This document shows positions 26,246-38,470 of a DNA stretch of 64,000 nt, in pieces; positions within the stretch are counted from its first letter, which is position 1, and each line of letters starts with the position of its first letter. Position numbers and translations under genes: made by a program. The stretch is from Ashinkailepas kermadecensis (Eukaryota; Arthropoda; Thecostraca; Neolepadidae). The notes beneath the pieces were generated by a model, which saw nothing but the letters and a program-made list of their open reading frames with translations, ran no database searches and was not told the origin of the DNA. Location of the stretch: NCBI GenBank assembly GCA_034440615.1, contig JAOTOM010005147.1, forward strand, positions 1,052,501 through 1,116,500, in the 5' to 3' direction.

Positions 26246-27380
26246 GGCGCTAACCCTGAACACAATTACTCACTTTAGAACTCGATCACTTGCCTTCAGA
26301 ACTCGATGTCTCAAGCGCAACAAGTATGCACCACTGGGAGTTGTCGTTTCCCAGCCACGTCTGTCGCACGCTGGCTACGAGTGGCTTAATGTGCACGCGT
26401 TGCGGACGCATTACGTGTACGCGTTGTGGACACGATCCGAGGAACAACTTACCGTAACCAACCAGGTGTGGCTTAAATGCAGCATGCGCGCCGAGCACGC
26501 CGTTATTATGGTATGTGCAACAGCGCCCCCGGGGAGTAATTTCCCCTCCACGAATTACGCATCCATCGCTGGACCCAGCTGCGAGGACGGGTACTACCTT
26601 CACTACAGATCATTGTTTGTGAGGGATATTGAGAAGCGATTCATTGCTTGTTCAATGCTTGCTTTTTGTCAATGCTCATTCTATTATCGGTGGTATTCAC
26701 GCATGCTCGTACCCATCTTCGTCAATAATTGTTTCTTTTGAGCCAATCACCAAACCCGGGTGGTATCGACCTGCCTTCGCCTTCACAAATGGCTTGTATT
26801 CCGCCCTACATGTGTTTTGGAGGACCATCTTTGTATCTTCTAGGTAAGTTTTACCAAAAGATGAAACAAATGATGAGTTGATAAACATTTGCAGATGCAA
26901 AGCACATATATTCGTATCATTTGTCAATACCGATATTTCGCACCATCCACACATGACCGCCAGGTATTGTAATTAATTTTCTTACTAAAAGAAGTTCACT
27001 TGTATGCTCCCTGCCTGTGGCAAAGCCGAGCTTTCATCGGGGCAGCATAGTTTTCGCATCGACAGAATTAAAAATAACTATATTTATAGGTTTCTAAATT
27101 GTGATACTCTGCACAGTTGAAATCATTGTACTGACGTTCGTCTTGACAAAGAAAGGCCACTTTTTCCTTTGATCACGGCAAGACAGGTCACGTCACGTGA
27201 CCTTTGCAGCGACATATCACATTGCCATAGTTGCGTCGGTTGTATATAGCACACAGGCCGCCAAAGATATCTCCACATCGCCGAATTTGAAGAATTTTCA
27301 GGGACTATATATCAAAAGCCGGATGGCGGATCGAGCTACATATGTCAGATCTGAGTTCGGAGCACCAGACGGCTATGCAG

Positions 27381-27384
<4 letters not shown>
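26246..27384. other. No gene recognised
   Basis: Short ORFs only. No domain, RNA gene or shared repeat is seen. Confidence 0.4.
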
Positions 27385-27385
<1 letters not shown>

Positions 27386-27443
<58 letters not shown>

Positions 27444-27468
27444 GTATGTATGTATGTATGTATGTATA
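27386..27468. repeat. (AT)n(GTAT)n microsatellite
   Basis: About 55 bp of AT repeat runs into TATG units, directly outside the left arm of the 27470-28835 inverted repeat. Confidence 0.95.
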
Positions 27469-27754
27469 TTAGGGCGTTTCATTTTATGTGGGAAAGTTTT
27501 CAAACACGACTTTTTCACGAGATCATCTATCGTTTGGTGACACTTGACGAGGAAACTCCAAACATAAAATTTAATTCGAATCAAAGAACATTTAGGGGTC
27601 CCGAAAGTACGTCAAAGTTTCTCATATGTAACAGACTGGCACCTCGTTCGAATATCTGCGTCGACATTTCACAACACTATTTTGCGCTACAAATTAGTGT
27701 ATTTCTGGAACATTTGAGACGTCGGATGGCTAAATAATCGAGAGAGTTGGCAAG

Positions 27755-28023
27755 TTGGCTGCCTTGATCGCCAAGTACGAGACCATCATGAGATCCAAAA
27801 ACGCAAGTCGGATGGGGATATTGTGTCCGCCGCCCTGCTCGAGGAAGAGTTGTCGAAGCTATTCAACATCTCCCATGACGATGCGTTGAAAATGATCACG
27901 ATTGAGAATGACCGTGTGTTCCTCTTCGACCAACGGGGAGAGCAAAAGATGGTGACACTCCCCTCCTATAATGTGTACCTATATAATTTACTTGTCACAC
28001 TTTGTTACGCGCTTCTACGTTGA
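27755..28023 (+). other. Open stretch inside the inverted-repeat element
   Basis: The frame through 27823 reads well for about 75 codons, including IQKRKSDGDIVSAALLEEEL and a charged segment NDRVFLFDQRGEQ. I recognise no family. It could be an ORF1 or host-gene remnant, or chance. It ends at TGA after 28018. Confidence 0.25.
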
Positions 28024-28103
28024 TCAGTGCACAAAAGAAGCCAGGAATTGAGAAGTGATGTCAGCTCTCGATCTACGTGATCAACACCGTTTTCAGTAGA
28101 GCG

Positions 28104-28263
28104 CCCACGCCTGAAAACTTCTTTTGCGCAACGCTCTTTCATGTACCGTGCTGCAGTTCTTTGGAACAGTCTCCCCGAGGAAGTTAGGGCCGAGAATATG
28201 CGACTGGCTTTTAAGTTTAAGCTGAAGGAGGCGCTGAAAAGAGCTGTACGTGGGAATGTTTGA
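28104..28263 (+). pseudogene. C-terminal end of a non-LTR reverse transcriptase
   Basis: The frame ending at TGA 28261-28263 contains TSFAQRSFMYRAAVLWNSLP followed by EEVRAENMRLAFKFKLKEAL. WNSLP-E-V followed by a basic helix is the typical end of CR1/Jockey-group Pol proteins. Upstream Pol sequence is not visible, so this is a 5'-truncated fragment. Confidence 0.6.
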
Positions 28264-28771
28264 GTATTGTATGCATGTGTTTTTAATGTTTTAGTAGCCT
28301 CCTGCCCCACCCCTTTTTTTTAGCGTTTTTGACATTTGATACTGAGTGTCTCTTGGTACCAATACAAGGATTGATTGAATCGGAAAACGGGAAACATTCC
28401 TCAGCAGTTCGAATTTCTTGTCAACGTCTCGCAGACAGGAACCTGGAATATCCGAATGAGGGTATATTTAGTCAAATTAAGCGGTCCATCTTGACTAACA
28501 ACATGTTGTTCCACTATATTTTGTTATCTGAAGTCTCAGATGTTAAAAAAAAATACACTTAATTGCAGCGCAAAAATACTTTTGTGAAGCGTGTAGACAT
28601 CGAGATTCGAACGAGGTGCCGGCACGTTACATAGGAGAAACTGTGATGGACTTGCGGACCCCTAAATATTCTTCAATTCGAACGAAATTTATATTTGAAG
28701 TTTCCTCATCCAACGTCACCAATCGATAGATGATCCCGTTATAATTTCGAACTATTAATTTTTGAAACACC

Positions 28772-28774
<3 letters not shown>

Positions 28775-28808
<34 letters not shown>
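28775..28808. repeat. (AT)n microsatellite
   Basis: Short AT tract at the outer side of the right inverted-repeat arm. Confidence 0.9.
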
Positions 28809-28809
<1 letters not shown>

Positions 28810-28835
28810 TGCATATATGTGAGTCTGTACATCCA

Positions 28836-29540
28836 GAAGAATAAAGTGGTGGATAACGGTTCTTAGCTTATTTGGACTTACGGGCGCATTGACTGCGTTG
28901 GTCATACAGCAGGATGACGGTTCTTAATTTTGTTCCGGCTGACAAAGCCAACGCAAGAGATACAAAATAAAGCCTATTGCAATAGAGTATTTGGGATCTT
29001 TGCCTCTGGTTTATTATGTTACTCCATTATTCATGAATATATTGCGCATGTAACATTATATATGTATGACAACAGTGATACAATTGTCGTAGAACACTTA
29101 AAGTTAGACTTAATGCGCAAGTTCTCGCACCATCTTGCAACAGAATTCTGACCCGATATTTACCATTGTATCTGGCTGAGCTATGAATGAACAGACGCAT
29201 ATGTGTCACATATTTGTGCATATCCTGAAACTACGTTCCCGTTCCTACTTTAATGACATCCTCATTTCAGTCAACAAATGTTGTTTTTTTCTTGATGATA
29301 ACCACATGTGTCAAGACAAGCGTGCATATATTAAAGTCTATAAAGTTCTCGCGTCGAAATTGGGCGTGAGGCGCAAGTTCTCGTCCACTCTTTCCCTTCA
29401 CCTGCTGAACCTGCCTTCGGCATCGCACCCTTTGATACGTCCTATTTGCGCTGTGTGCTATCTGTCACTGATAACACCTCCATCAATCTTTTCGCACCCC
29501 TCCACCCCCGTCAACTTCCCCCATAGGACAGCCGCCGCAG
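28836..29540. other. No gene recognised; may include retrotransposon 5' sequence
   Basis: The 5' end of the retrotransposon that begins coding at 29541 cannot be fixed. Part of 29340-29540 may be its 5' UTR or ORF1 remnant, but no ORF1 motif is recognised. Confidence 0.35.
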
Positions 29541-31974
29541 ATGTCTGCGGGTCCGGAAGTCAGTACCGACCCGGGCCAGCCGAGCCCGGCCGCGGCCGGC
29601 GCTAACGTCAACATTGCCGAGCTGTCCGCTGGCTTGGTCCGCCCCGCCGAATCTGTCCCGGTCGGACGCCGACGACGGCTGAGGAGGCGAGGATGCCGGG
29701 GCGGACAGCAGGTGAAGAGGAGAGCCCTGCAACGAGCATTACTATCATCTCAAAGGAGTACTGCTCTGCATACCACTCCCGGCACTGGGGAAGCCCCCCG
29801 TCGTGTAGAGTGTCGCCCATCTTGCTCGTTCCACTCTCCTTCCACGGGACCGGTGGTAGTACAGGAGACTGCCGGCCAAGAAACACGCGCCGGATGTCGT
29901 GTTCATCAGCGGCGACATCGCATGAACCGGGTCACGGATCAACAGCGTTTCCGCGATAGGCTCCCTTCTTCTTTCGTCATTCCGTCTCGCCTCACCATCG
30001 GTCAGACTCAGCATACGCTGCGTGCTGCCACCTGCCCTGAGCCGGTGCGCACCCTGGCGATTGGACATGCTAACGTCCAGTCATTAGTGCCGAAAATGAA
30101 CTGTGGTCTTCGCACTCTGCAAGAACACAAACTAGACCTTATGTGCTTATCCGAAACTTGGCTCTCTTCCGCCGTGTCCGACAGAATCCTAGTATTTCCA
30201 GACTATAAACTAGTGCGTCGTGACCGTCCGGCCCAGTCGGGCCGCGGCCGTCCAGCTGCTGCAGCCCGAGGCGGTGGCGTCGCCATCCTATGTAAGGAAA
30301 ATTCAATATGAAGCTGCTGCCTATATCAAGTACCGGTTCGTCCTGCGAGACGCTGTGGGTGTCTGTGAGTGGCGGGGGACACCGTGCTGTCACTGTGGGG
30401 GTGGTTTACCGCCCGCCATCTGAGCCCGTATCTGACGGCCTGGACGAGCTACAAGACCAGCTGCGTGCCGCCATCAGTCTCGGCAAGCCAACCTTTTGCC
30501 TGGGCGATATGAACATCAACCTTCTTCGTTCCGACTGCCCCGGTGTTCGTCGCTACGGACAGGTGCTGCAGGATCTCGGCCTCTCTCAGCTTATCCGGCA
30601 GCCGACCCATCTGTGGCCGACGGCAACACTGCTGGACCATATCATCACCAATGTCCCGGATATTGAGTCGGCCATTCAGCTGCCGCTCGTACCGATTGCT
30701 GACCATCTGACAATAATTGTGCGCGTGCCCTACCGCGGGCTGCGGTGTCGCCGGGCGTCCTTCACCTATCGCCCCTGGCGCAAGATTAACTGGGACGCCT
30801 TGTGCCTTCATTTCTTGCAGGCGGACTGGAGCAGTATGTACCGGGCAGCGGGGGTGGACGCGAAACTAAAGGAGTTCATGCACTTGTGGCATGTGGCGGT
30901 GAACGTGTATTGTCCCCTCAAGACCGTCCACCCCCGCCGGGCATGTTGCCCGTGGGTAGGTGACAGTCCGTACCTGCTGCAGCTCATGCGTGACCGTGAC
31001 CAGGCTTTTCAGTTTTGGCGGAGCTATCGCACGGATTATTACTTGGTCGCTTATCGGAGGCTGCGAAACCGTGTGAAATGTGCGTTTGCAAAAGCCAGGC
31101 GTGACTTTGTGTGTGCGCAAATGCTGACAGACCGTGCCAATTTCTGGCGCCACATCCGGGACTTTGCGCTCCGACCGGCCGGGGGAGGGGAGGGGGCCGT
31201 GAGGGGCCTGGCAGCGACGGTGGCGGACGAATTTAATCGTCACTTTGCTTCCGTGGGCCCACGCATTGCCGCTGATCTCGTTGCTGGCAACCGCGGCGTT
31301 CCACTCATCCCTCCGCGACTACCTTGTGTGACTACCACTGGCCTCCGGCTACACCCGGTGACCCTGCCCGAACTATTCAGAGCCATATGTGAGATGTCTT
31401 CGTCGAAAGCGGTTGGCGTCGATGGCGTACCACTGCACGCTCTCCGCAACTGTTTTCCGGTTCTCGGGCCTCACCTACTTCACATCATTAACACTTCTGT
31501 AGTCTCCTGCGTGTTCCCTACCTCGTGGAAAACTGCTTCGGTTGTTCCACTTCACAAATCTGGGCCTCGCGATGTCGCCAGTAACTTTCGTCCAATCTCT
31601 ATTTTGCCAGTCTTATCCAAGTTATGTGAAAAAGTAGTATGTATCCAGCTGTCCTCTTATCTAGTCACTAATCACATTCTTTCCTCCTCCCAGTATGCAT
31701 ACAGGCCATGCCATTCGACGGAGGACGCCCTGGTCGACGCTGTCGAGTGGATTACACGTCGTGTCGACACTGGTCACATCGCTTCGGTCATCACAATCGA
31801 CCTAAGCAAAGCATTCGACAGCGTCGACCATGATATCATCCTGCAGAAGCTGCAGTGGTACGGCGTCGACCCGAGGTGGTTTGACAGCTACCTTACTGAC
31901 CGGCGGCAGGTGGTGAGGGGCGGCTCTCTATCCCTTCCGCTATCCCATGGTGTTCCTCAGGGATCCCTGGTTGG
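29541..31974 (+). pseudogene. Non-LTR retrotransposon Pol, 5' part (endonuclease and first half of RT)
   Basis: The first frame (29541-30311) carries the start of an AP-like endonuclease: GHANVQSL and LCLSETWLSS with the catalytic Glu. One base is missing near 30298-30304. The second frame (from about 30305) continues it with FCLGDMNINLL, LDHIITNV and ADHLTI. RT follows with SSKAVGVDGVP, FRPISILPVLSKL, the motif A segment VITIDLSKAFDSVDHD and GVPQGSLVG. The frame then runs into the hAT-like element at 31975. The RT resumes at 38463. Motifs place it in the CR1/L2/Jockey group. With one frameshift and a large insertion it is inactive, yet the coding sequence is otherwise open, so it is fairly young. 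No ORF1 is identified. Confidence 0.9.
31967..31974. repeat. Left TSD of hAT-like copy B
   Basis: CTGGTTGG, within the RT codons for the Gly-Ser-Leu-Val-Gly motif. Repeated at 38463-38470. Confidence 0.9.
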
Positions 31975-32189
31975 CAAGGGCGTCGCCACCGGGGGGGCAG
32001 GGGGGCAGTCGCCCCCCTGCCGTGAAACAGGGGGCGCCGCCCCCTGAAATTTGAGGAGGCCCCTATCCGCAAATGCACAGCAAAAAAGGTGAGCAAGGAG
32101 GTCGACGGGACAGAATATCATGCTGTCAATGAGGCCTCAAAACTGACGAGGCCACCAGGAAATATAATCAGGTCTCTATAAGAGACGTA

Positions 32190-32930
32190 GAACAGAGATT
32201 GGGAGGAGGCCCCCAGGACGAAAAGGAGGCCCCATGACGAAAAGGAGGCCCCATGACGAAAAGGAGGCCTCAAGACGTAGAACAGAGATTGGGAGGAGGC
32301 CCCCAGGACGAAAAGGAGGCCCCCGGGACGAAAAGGAGGCCCCCCAGGACGAAAAAAGAGGCCCCAAGACGTAGAACAGAGATTGGGAGGAGGCCCCCAT
32401 GACGAAAAGGAGGCCTCAAGACGTAGAACAGAGATTGGGAGGAGGCCCCCAGGACGAAAAGGAGGCCCCCCGGGACGAAAAAGAGGCCTCCAGGACGAAA
32501 AAGAGGCCCCAAGACGTAGAACAGAGATTGGGAGGAGGCCCTCATGACGAAAAGGAGGCCTCAAGACGTAGAACAGAGATTGGGAGGAGGCCCCCAGGAC
32601 GAAAAGGAGGCCCCCCAGGACGAAAAGGAGACTCCATGACGAAAAGGATGCACCCAAGGACGAAAAGGAGGCCCCAAGACGTAGAACAGAGATTGGAAGG
32701 AGGCCCCAGGACGAAAAGGAGGCCCCCCGGACAAAAGGAGGCCCCAGGACGAAAAGGAGGCACCAAGACGTAGAACAGAGATTGGGAGGAGGCCCCCAGG
32801 ACGAAAAGGACGTAGGACTAGACGTAGAACAGAGAACAGAGATAGGAAGGTAGCCCCCAGGACGAAAAGGAGGCCCCAGGACGAAAAGGAGACCCCAGCA
32901 CGAAAAGGAGGCCCTCAGGACGGAAAGGAT
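32190..32930. repeat. GACGAAAAGGAGGCCCC tandem array in copy B
   Basis: Same unit and higher-order GTAGAACAGAGATTGGGAGG spacing as in copy A but with fewer units, showing length change since the copies diverged. Confidence 0.93.
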
Positions 32931-35106
32931 GCCACCGAGACGGGCAAGAAGCCACCCAGGTTAGACGAAAAGGCTTCCGATGGGTGGCAGGATATTCTTA
33001 AGTTGGAAAACGAGGCCCCCAAGACGGAAGATGCCCCTGCAATATAAAATTAAGACCTGATAGGGGAGAGTTCTCCGGACGCAATAGGGGCCCCAAGACG
33101 GGTAGGAAGGTTTCCGCAGGAATGAGAGAAGGCCACCGAGACCAGCCAGATGAGGCCCATATTTTGGAAGAGGAGGAACTTCGAAGAGAAGATCTAGGAC
33201 TAGGACGCAAAAGCACCCTGCTAAGAGGATAATGAGGCTCCAGACACAGATGAGGAGGCCCCCATGACGTGAGAGGAGGCCCCTAATTTGAAAAAGGAGT
33301 CACCTAGGAGAGGGTAGGAGTCCCCAGAAATCAAGAGAGTGTCAAAAATGGCACGGAGGCAACCAGGATTGCAAAAGAGGCTCCAACACCGGACAGGAGG
33401 CCCCAGAATATGAGAGGAGGACCTAAGACGGAAAAGGAAGGAAGATATGAGATGAGGTTTCGGAGACGCAAAAGCAGGCCCCAAACGGGTGAGGTTCCAC
33501 CGACATAGAAAAGGATGATCCAGAGACGTGGCAGGAGGCACCTAATTCGGAAGAGAACGACACAAGATCGGAAACGAGACCCCATGATGAACGAGGAGGC
33601 CCCTAAAATAGGAGAGAAAGGCCATTGGATAAGAGAGATGGCTCCCAAGCGGAAAAGAAGGCTCGAAGACGGCTAAGAAGGTCCCCGGGAAATAACAAGG
33701 CCACTAAGATAGGAAAGGTTGCCAGTAATTTAGCAGAGGCGGCGCCTGGGAGAGAAGAGGAGTCCACCAGGAGATAAGAGACCACCCCTAAGATGGGTAA
33801 AGATCGAATCCAGAGCGCAGAGCAGGAGAACGCAGAGCAGGAGGCCCCCAAGACGTGAGAGGAGGCCCCTAATTTGAAAAAGAAGGCCTCTAGAGGAGAA
33901 ATGAGGCACCTGCCGGACTCGGGAAGGAGTAGGTCTCTAGGACCAAATGAGGTCCCGAAGACCGGAAAGAGTTCCCAGGAAATGAGAGGAGGCCCTTAAG
34001 ATGGGAGTGATAGCAGGTATGGAAGGAGGTGAGGTTTCCAAAATTGAAGATCCCTCAAGACGGGTAAGGCTTTGCCAGGATAAAGGAGGAGGAACACGAG
34101 GCGTGGCAAGAGGCCCCTAATTTGGCAAAAAATGCCCCTCGAAGATGAGAGGAAGCCCCATGCCATGTTAAAGGGGCCCCAGAATGCAAGAGGCCCTCCA
34201 AGACGGGAGAGGAGGACCATTGAATATGGAGGAGGGTAGGACACACAAGGAGACATCGAAAACCGGTAAAAAGGCTCTAGGAAATGAGACGACGCGACAG
34301 GAGGCCTATAATTTGCAAGAAGAACCACCTAAGAAATAGTAAGAGTCGAGTCTGGATATTTTAAAATCACGATATGGGCCCCAAAAGATCCGGCCGGGGC
34401 CCCCGCAAATTACGCTGAGCCTGGGGTACCGAAAATTCACGCCCGGACCACGAAAATCATGCCAGGGGCACGACAGGTCGTACCGTGCCCCAAAAGTCTC
34501 ATTGGGACCAAAACAAATGACGCCGGAGCAACGAAGAACAATCCGGACATGAATAATCACTCTGTGGGCCCAACAATGACGCCAAGAGCCTCCAAAACGC
34601 ATTGGACCCCAAAAAAGTGTCGAGGCCGCTATAGCTCGCGCGAGGGATCCAAGAAAATGACGTCGGGGCCCAAAAGATCACATTGGACCCAAAAAAGTCG
34701 CGTCGCATCCCTTGAAAATCACACTGGAGGCCCAGAAGGTCGCGCCGGGACCCCAAAAGTTGCAGCTGCCCCCAAAATCAATTTTAACCGGAATGTCACT
34801 CTGGGACGGAAAAAAAACTCCTTCAGTGGCCGCAGTGCTATATCAAAGGGGCAAATGCCCCATCCATCCTGAGAGGGATAAGCTCCCAAGAATCGTGTCG
34901 GGGGCCTCAAAAATCGCGCTGGGGCCACCAAAATTCGCGTCGGTCCACCAGAATTCGCGTATGGGTCTCCAAATAAATACGGCGAGCCCCGGAAAACTCG
35001 CTCCGAGGCCCGAAAAATTGCGACAGGAACCGCCAAAATCGCGTTGGGGCCACAGCTAAATACAACGCAGCTAAATACAAGCACAGTGTGACCACAAACA
35101 CAAACA

Positions 35107-35828
35107 CAAATCAAGCTGGAGCCCTCCAAAATAAGGATGGATTCCAACAACTAAATGCCCAGGTAAAAAAATGGCTCTGGAGCACCGAACATATTATCAG
35201 ATGCCTTCACAAATTGCGTACGGCACCGAAAAACAAACCGGATCTCGAACAATCGAGGTGGGATACAAAAACATGGCGCCAAGTGCTCGAGAAATCAGGC
35301 CGGGATTCGGACTTTAAAAAAAAATCAGAAAAGTTTCACAAAATCGTATTGAGCCCAGAAAACTGGGGTTGGGTCTCCGGAACCACGCGCCTGGGTGCGA
35401 TAAGCCACTCTGGGACCTAGAAACATCGTTCCGAAGCCCCAAAATTGTACTTGGGCCCCACAAGTGTGCGTCAGAAGCCCAAAATAAACACATCGGGACC
35501 CTAAGAGCACAACGGGGGCCGAAAATACAACTGACCCTCCAAAGCGCACAGTCTCACAAAAAGCGACAGGGCCTTAACACAAGCGTTGCAGCCATAAATA
35601 TACATACCGGGAGGTCTAAAAAATACACCGGAAGCTCTCAAGGCACACAGGGGTCATGATAACGCACAATAGCCTGAAATGGTGGCTGGGGCCGCAAAAG
35701 GCAACATGGTTCCAAAACAAACAAAAAGACCGGCGCTAAATAAACACATCGGGATCTTCGAAAACGCCCTGACACGTCAAAATCCTCGGTGTACAAAAAT
35801 TCAACAAACCCTAAAACTAGCAGGGGGT
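35107..35828. repeat. Left arm of the internal inverted repeat of copy B
   Basis: Counterpart of 10196-10922. Pairs with 36350-37084. Confidence 0.9.
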
Positions 35829-36349
35829 TCGAAAATGCTTTAGGCCCCTAACAAAAATGGATTGGAGCCATAATACACAATCATAGACCAAGAAAGACGC
35901 AACGGGTAAAAAAAAAACGCCGAGGCTTGGCCTCGGTTCGGTATCCAATCTGGGAGGATAGCAGCAAAGATATGAAGTGCATCAAAGCTCAGCGGAAACC
36001 GCATTTCATAGCTACCAGAAAATGTGGGAAGTAGGAAACTAATGATCGAATTTAATCAATCGACTTTTCGAAGCGAACGCCCATGCGAATCATTCCATCA
36101 CGCCAAATATGGTGCAAGTCTATCATGTGGCAGCAATTAGCAAAACGCAGAAGGCCTAGCAGAAACCATAGCATCGCACGAAGTGTGGCGAATGCACCGA
36201 ATATGAAAAATGGGTGTGCACGTGCACTGACGTTGCCGTTGTGGCGACCGGGTGCTATGAACTGCAATGCCTGAAATTGTAAAATTTTGTATTTTAACGT
36301 GGTGGGTAATACATTTTACTTTGAAGTTATGGGCCTAATACATCTTCTA

Positions 36350-37084
36350 AACCCTGCTCGTTTTAGGGCTTTGTTGCGTTTTTTTGTGCACGGAGTATTT
36401 TTTACGGGTCAGGGCGTTTTCGAAGATCCCGATGTGTTTATTTAGCTCCCGGTCGTTTTGTACGTTTTGGAACCATGTTGCCTTTCGTGGCCCCAGCCTC
36501 TTTTCCAGGCCCTTGTGCGTTCTCATGGCCCCTGTGCGCCTTGCGAGCTTGCAGTGTATTTTTCTTAGAGCTCCCGGTATGTTTATTTAGGGCTGCAACG
36601 CATGTTTTAAGGCCCTATCGCTTTTTGGGAGACTTTTGTGCGCTTTGGAGGGTTAGTTGTACTTTCTGGCAACGTTGTACTCTTAGGGTCCCGCTGTGTA
36701 TATTTGGGGCTTCTGACACACATTTGTGGGGCCCCAGTATGATTCTGGGGCTTCGGTGCGATTTTTTCTGGGTCCCAGCGCGACTTATCGCGCCCAGGCA
36801 CGTGGTTCCTGAGACCCAACGCGAGCTTTCTGGGCTCAACGCGATTTTTGTGGATCTTTTCTGTTTTTTTATTAAAAGTCCGAATCCCGGCCTGATTTTT
36901 CGAACCTCTGACGCCATGTATCCCACCTGGATTTTTCGAGATCCGGTATGCTTTTCGAAGTCATACGCAATTTTTGAAGGCATCTTGAAAAAAATGTTCG
37001 GTGCAACAGAGCCATTTTCCTGACCCTGACATTTATTTGCTCTCTCTCTCTCTCCTTTTTTTGGAGGGCTCCAGCTTGATTTTT
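36350..37084. repeat. Right arm of the internal inverted repeat of copy B
   Basis: Counterpart of 11446-12182. A (CT)n stretch near 37040 replaces the TTGTAATCTC of copy A. Confidence 0.9.
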
Positions 37085-37581
37085 TTGGGATACCGATCCG
37101 GGTTTGTGGTATAGGTGTAATTTCAGCAGTGTGAGGTAACTTATCAAGGGATACCAAAAGAAAACCTTAGAACTGAGTGGTGGAGTTAGGGTTGAAATCC
37201 GACCAATCAGAAACCATAGTGGTAGATTAGGCCCCTCCACAGGACAATTTATTTGATGACTAATCATATTATTTCGAAATGTACCCTTTGACAAAATAGC
37301 GGTCGAAATCCAAGGACTTTTTAATGGGCGTAGGTGCCCTCCCCCCCCCCCCCCTGCAAATCCGTTTGCCCCCTCCTGCTTGACGCAAATATAGGTACTC
37401 CACTGGTCCCTCAATAATTTTCCGAAACATACGCCCATGGGGAAAAGCCAACATTGAGGGGACAAATTACCCCTCATAAGCATGCAATACAACATCCATG
37501 CCCCATATGAAATGGGATGAATGATGTTTTTAAATGCATTTTCTTCCAACAAACTTCTTTTCTGTTATTACAGCCTGCATG

Positions 37582-37624
37582 CGATGCGCCCCTAAACCAC
37601 AATAACTAACTAACTAACTAACTA
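37582..37624 (+). mobile_element. 43-nt SINE-tail insertion with a 12-bp TSD
   Basis: CGATGCGCCCCTAAACCACA followed by ATAACTAACTAAC units is flanked by ACAGCCTGCATG at 37570-37581 and 37625-37636. Copy A at 12658-12669 has one ACAGCCTGCATG and no insertion, giving an empty-site comparison. Only the 3' tail of the SINE is present. Confidence 0.93.
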
Positions 37625-37628
37625 ACAG

Positions 37629-37741
37629 CCTGCATGATTAGAGCTTCCCAGCTTCCATACCTTCTCAACGTCATTTACAAAACGGCACAGCACAGCGAAA
37701 ACGATGGGCGTGACGGCGTGGAATGTGAAGGCTTGGATTAT
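37629..37741 (+). other. Exon-like segment carried by copy B
   Basis: Same 113-bp segment as 12662-12774, followed by GTATGT. The upstream acceptor is now ACTAACAG, supplied by the SINE tail and the duplicated target. The original TTCTGTTATTACAG lies 55 bp further upstream. Substitutions include Val to Ala, His to Arg and Phe to Cys, so there is no sign of strong protein conservation. Confidence 0.35.
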
Positions 37742-37961
37742 GTATGTACTGACATTGCTGCATTGTTGCATTGTCATTTATGCATTGGTGTTCAATGCTT
37801 GTTCTTGCCGTGAATTTATTCGCTGAGGATATATTTTAGCTCGTGTGACAGTTGCCTTGCAGCCAGCACCAAATGTTATCAAAATAAACAAATTCCTAGG
37901 ATGACGCTAAAAAAACTAATGAATCCACTTCTCGTTGTCACCTTTACGAAATTGTCGTCCT

Positions 37962-38091
37962 TGGACTGAGAAATGGTCGTTCAAGCTTTGCTTATGACAT
38001 CAAGCTGATGGGAATAAATAACAGTAGTGATGAATCTAGCTATATTCAGTTAGACTTGGAGGACTTAAAAGTGAGTTGATCAATGGCAGAT
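37962..38091 (+). pseudogene. CR1-like RT fragment captured in copy B
   Basis: Same captured segment as 12998-13126, including AYDIKL and YIQLDLEDLK, with a few substitutions. Confidence 0.75.
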
Positions 38092-38178
38092 ATCTGTAAG
38101 ATATGCTTAGCACCAGCCCCGCCAGCTCGCTGCAATCTAGAGGCCAGCGGAAAGATTCGAGAAAGCATTGAGACGATG
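38083..38178 (+). CDS. Small ORF with CxxC start (copy B)
   Basis: Counterpart of 13118-13213. Opens MADICKICLAPAPPARCNLE. The Asp in RESIDTM is Glu here. The ORF runs past the GTTTGT beyond the coordinates given. Tentative ZAD-like fragment. Confidence 0.22.
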
Positions 38179-38462
38179 GTTTGTTTTGGCACTTATGCAT
38201 TTATCCAAATATTACTTATTTATACCCTGGTATGGCCCAGTTTTCAGCCAAAATGATTAGTGCTATTGCGTTTTGAGTAAATGATGCACCATGCCAAGAA
38301 CAAACAAAAAACAGTATGAAATCATGTTCCCCATCCTCGAACCATAGTATAAGAGCCTAAAAACAATATGAGACCCTAACACAATGCAGGCCCCTTTCGG
38401 GTAACAGGAGGCCCCCTTTCGACCTTGCCCCCCCTGGAAGAATTTCGTGGCGACGCCACTGA

Positions 38463-38470
38463 CTGGTTGG
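38463..38470. repeat. Right TSD of hAT-like copy B
   Basis: CTGGTTGG, identical to 31967-31974. Confidence 0.9.

Larger units (their letters stand above)
27470..28835. mobile_element. Inverted-repeat element bounded by microsatellites
   Basis: The left arm (about 27470-27700) and right arm (about 28545-28835) are imperfect reverse complements. Examples are GATCATCTATCGTTTGGTGA near 27520 against the complement of TCACCAATCGATAGATGATC near 28715, and GGCACCTCGTTCGAATATC near 27640 against GATTCGAACGAGGTGCC near 28605. The ~0.8-kb interior contains an unassigned open stretch (27823-28023) and an RT C-terminal fragment (28104-28263). The outer ends touch (AT)n tracts on both sides. It is probably a DNA element carrying older retroelement sequence. 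No transposase is seen. Confidence 0.6.
31975..38462. mobile_element. Giant non-autonomous hAT-like element, copy B (6.5 kb)
   Basis: The left end CAAGGGCGTCGCCACC and the right end (reverse complement CAGTGGCGTCGCCACG, plus one extra A before the TSD) form the same TIR as copy A. The flanking 8-bp duplication is CTGGTTGG. Deleting 31975-38462 and one duplication restores an uninterrupted RT frame, so the insertion borders are firm. Contents follow copy A: array (32190-32930), degenerate array (32930-34360), GGGCCCC/AAAATCGCG words (34370-35830), inverted repeat (35107-35828 with 36350-37084), exon-like segment (37629-37741), RT piece (37962-38091) and small ORF (38083-). It lacks copy A's internal duplication of the left end and carries a 43-nt SINE-tail insertion absent from A. 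Confidence 0.92.
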
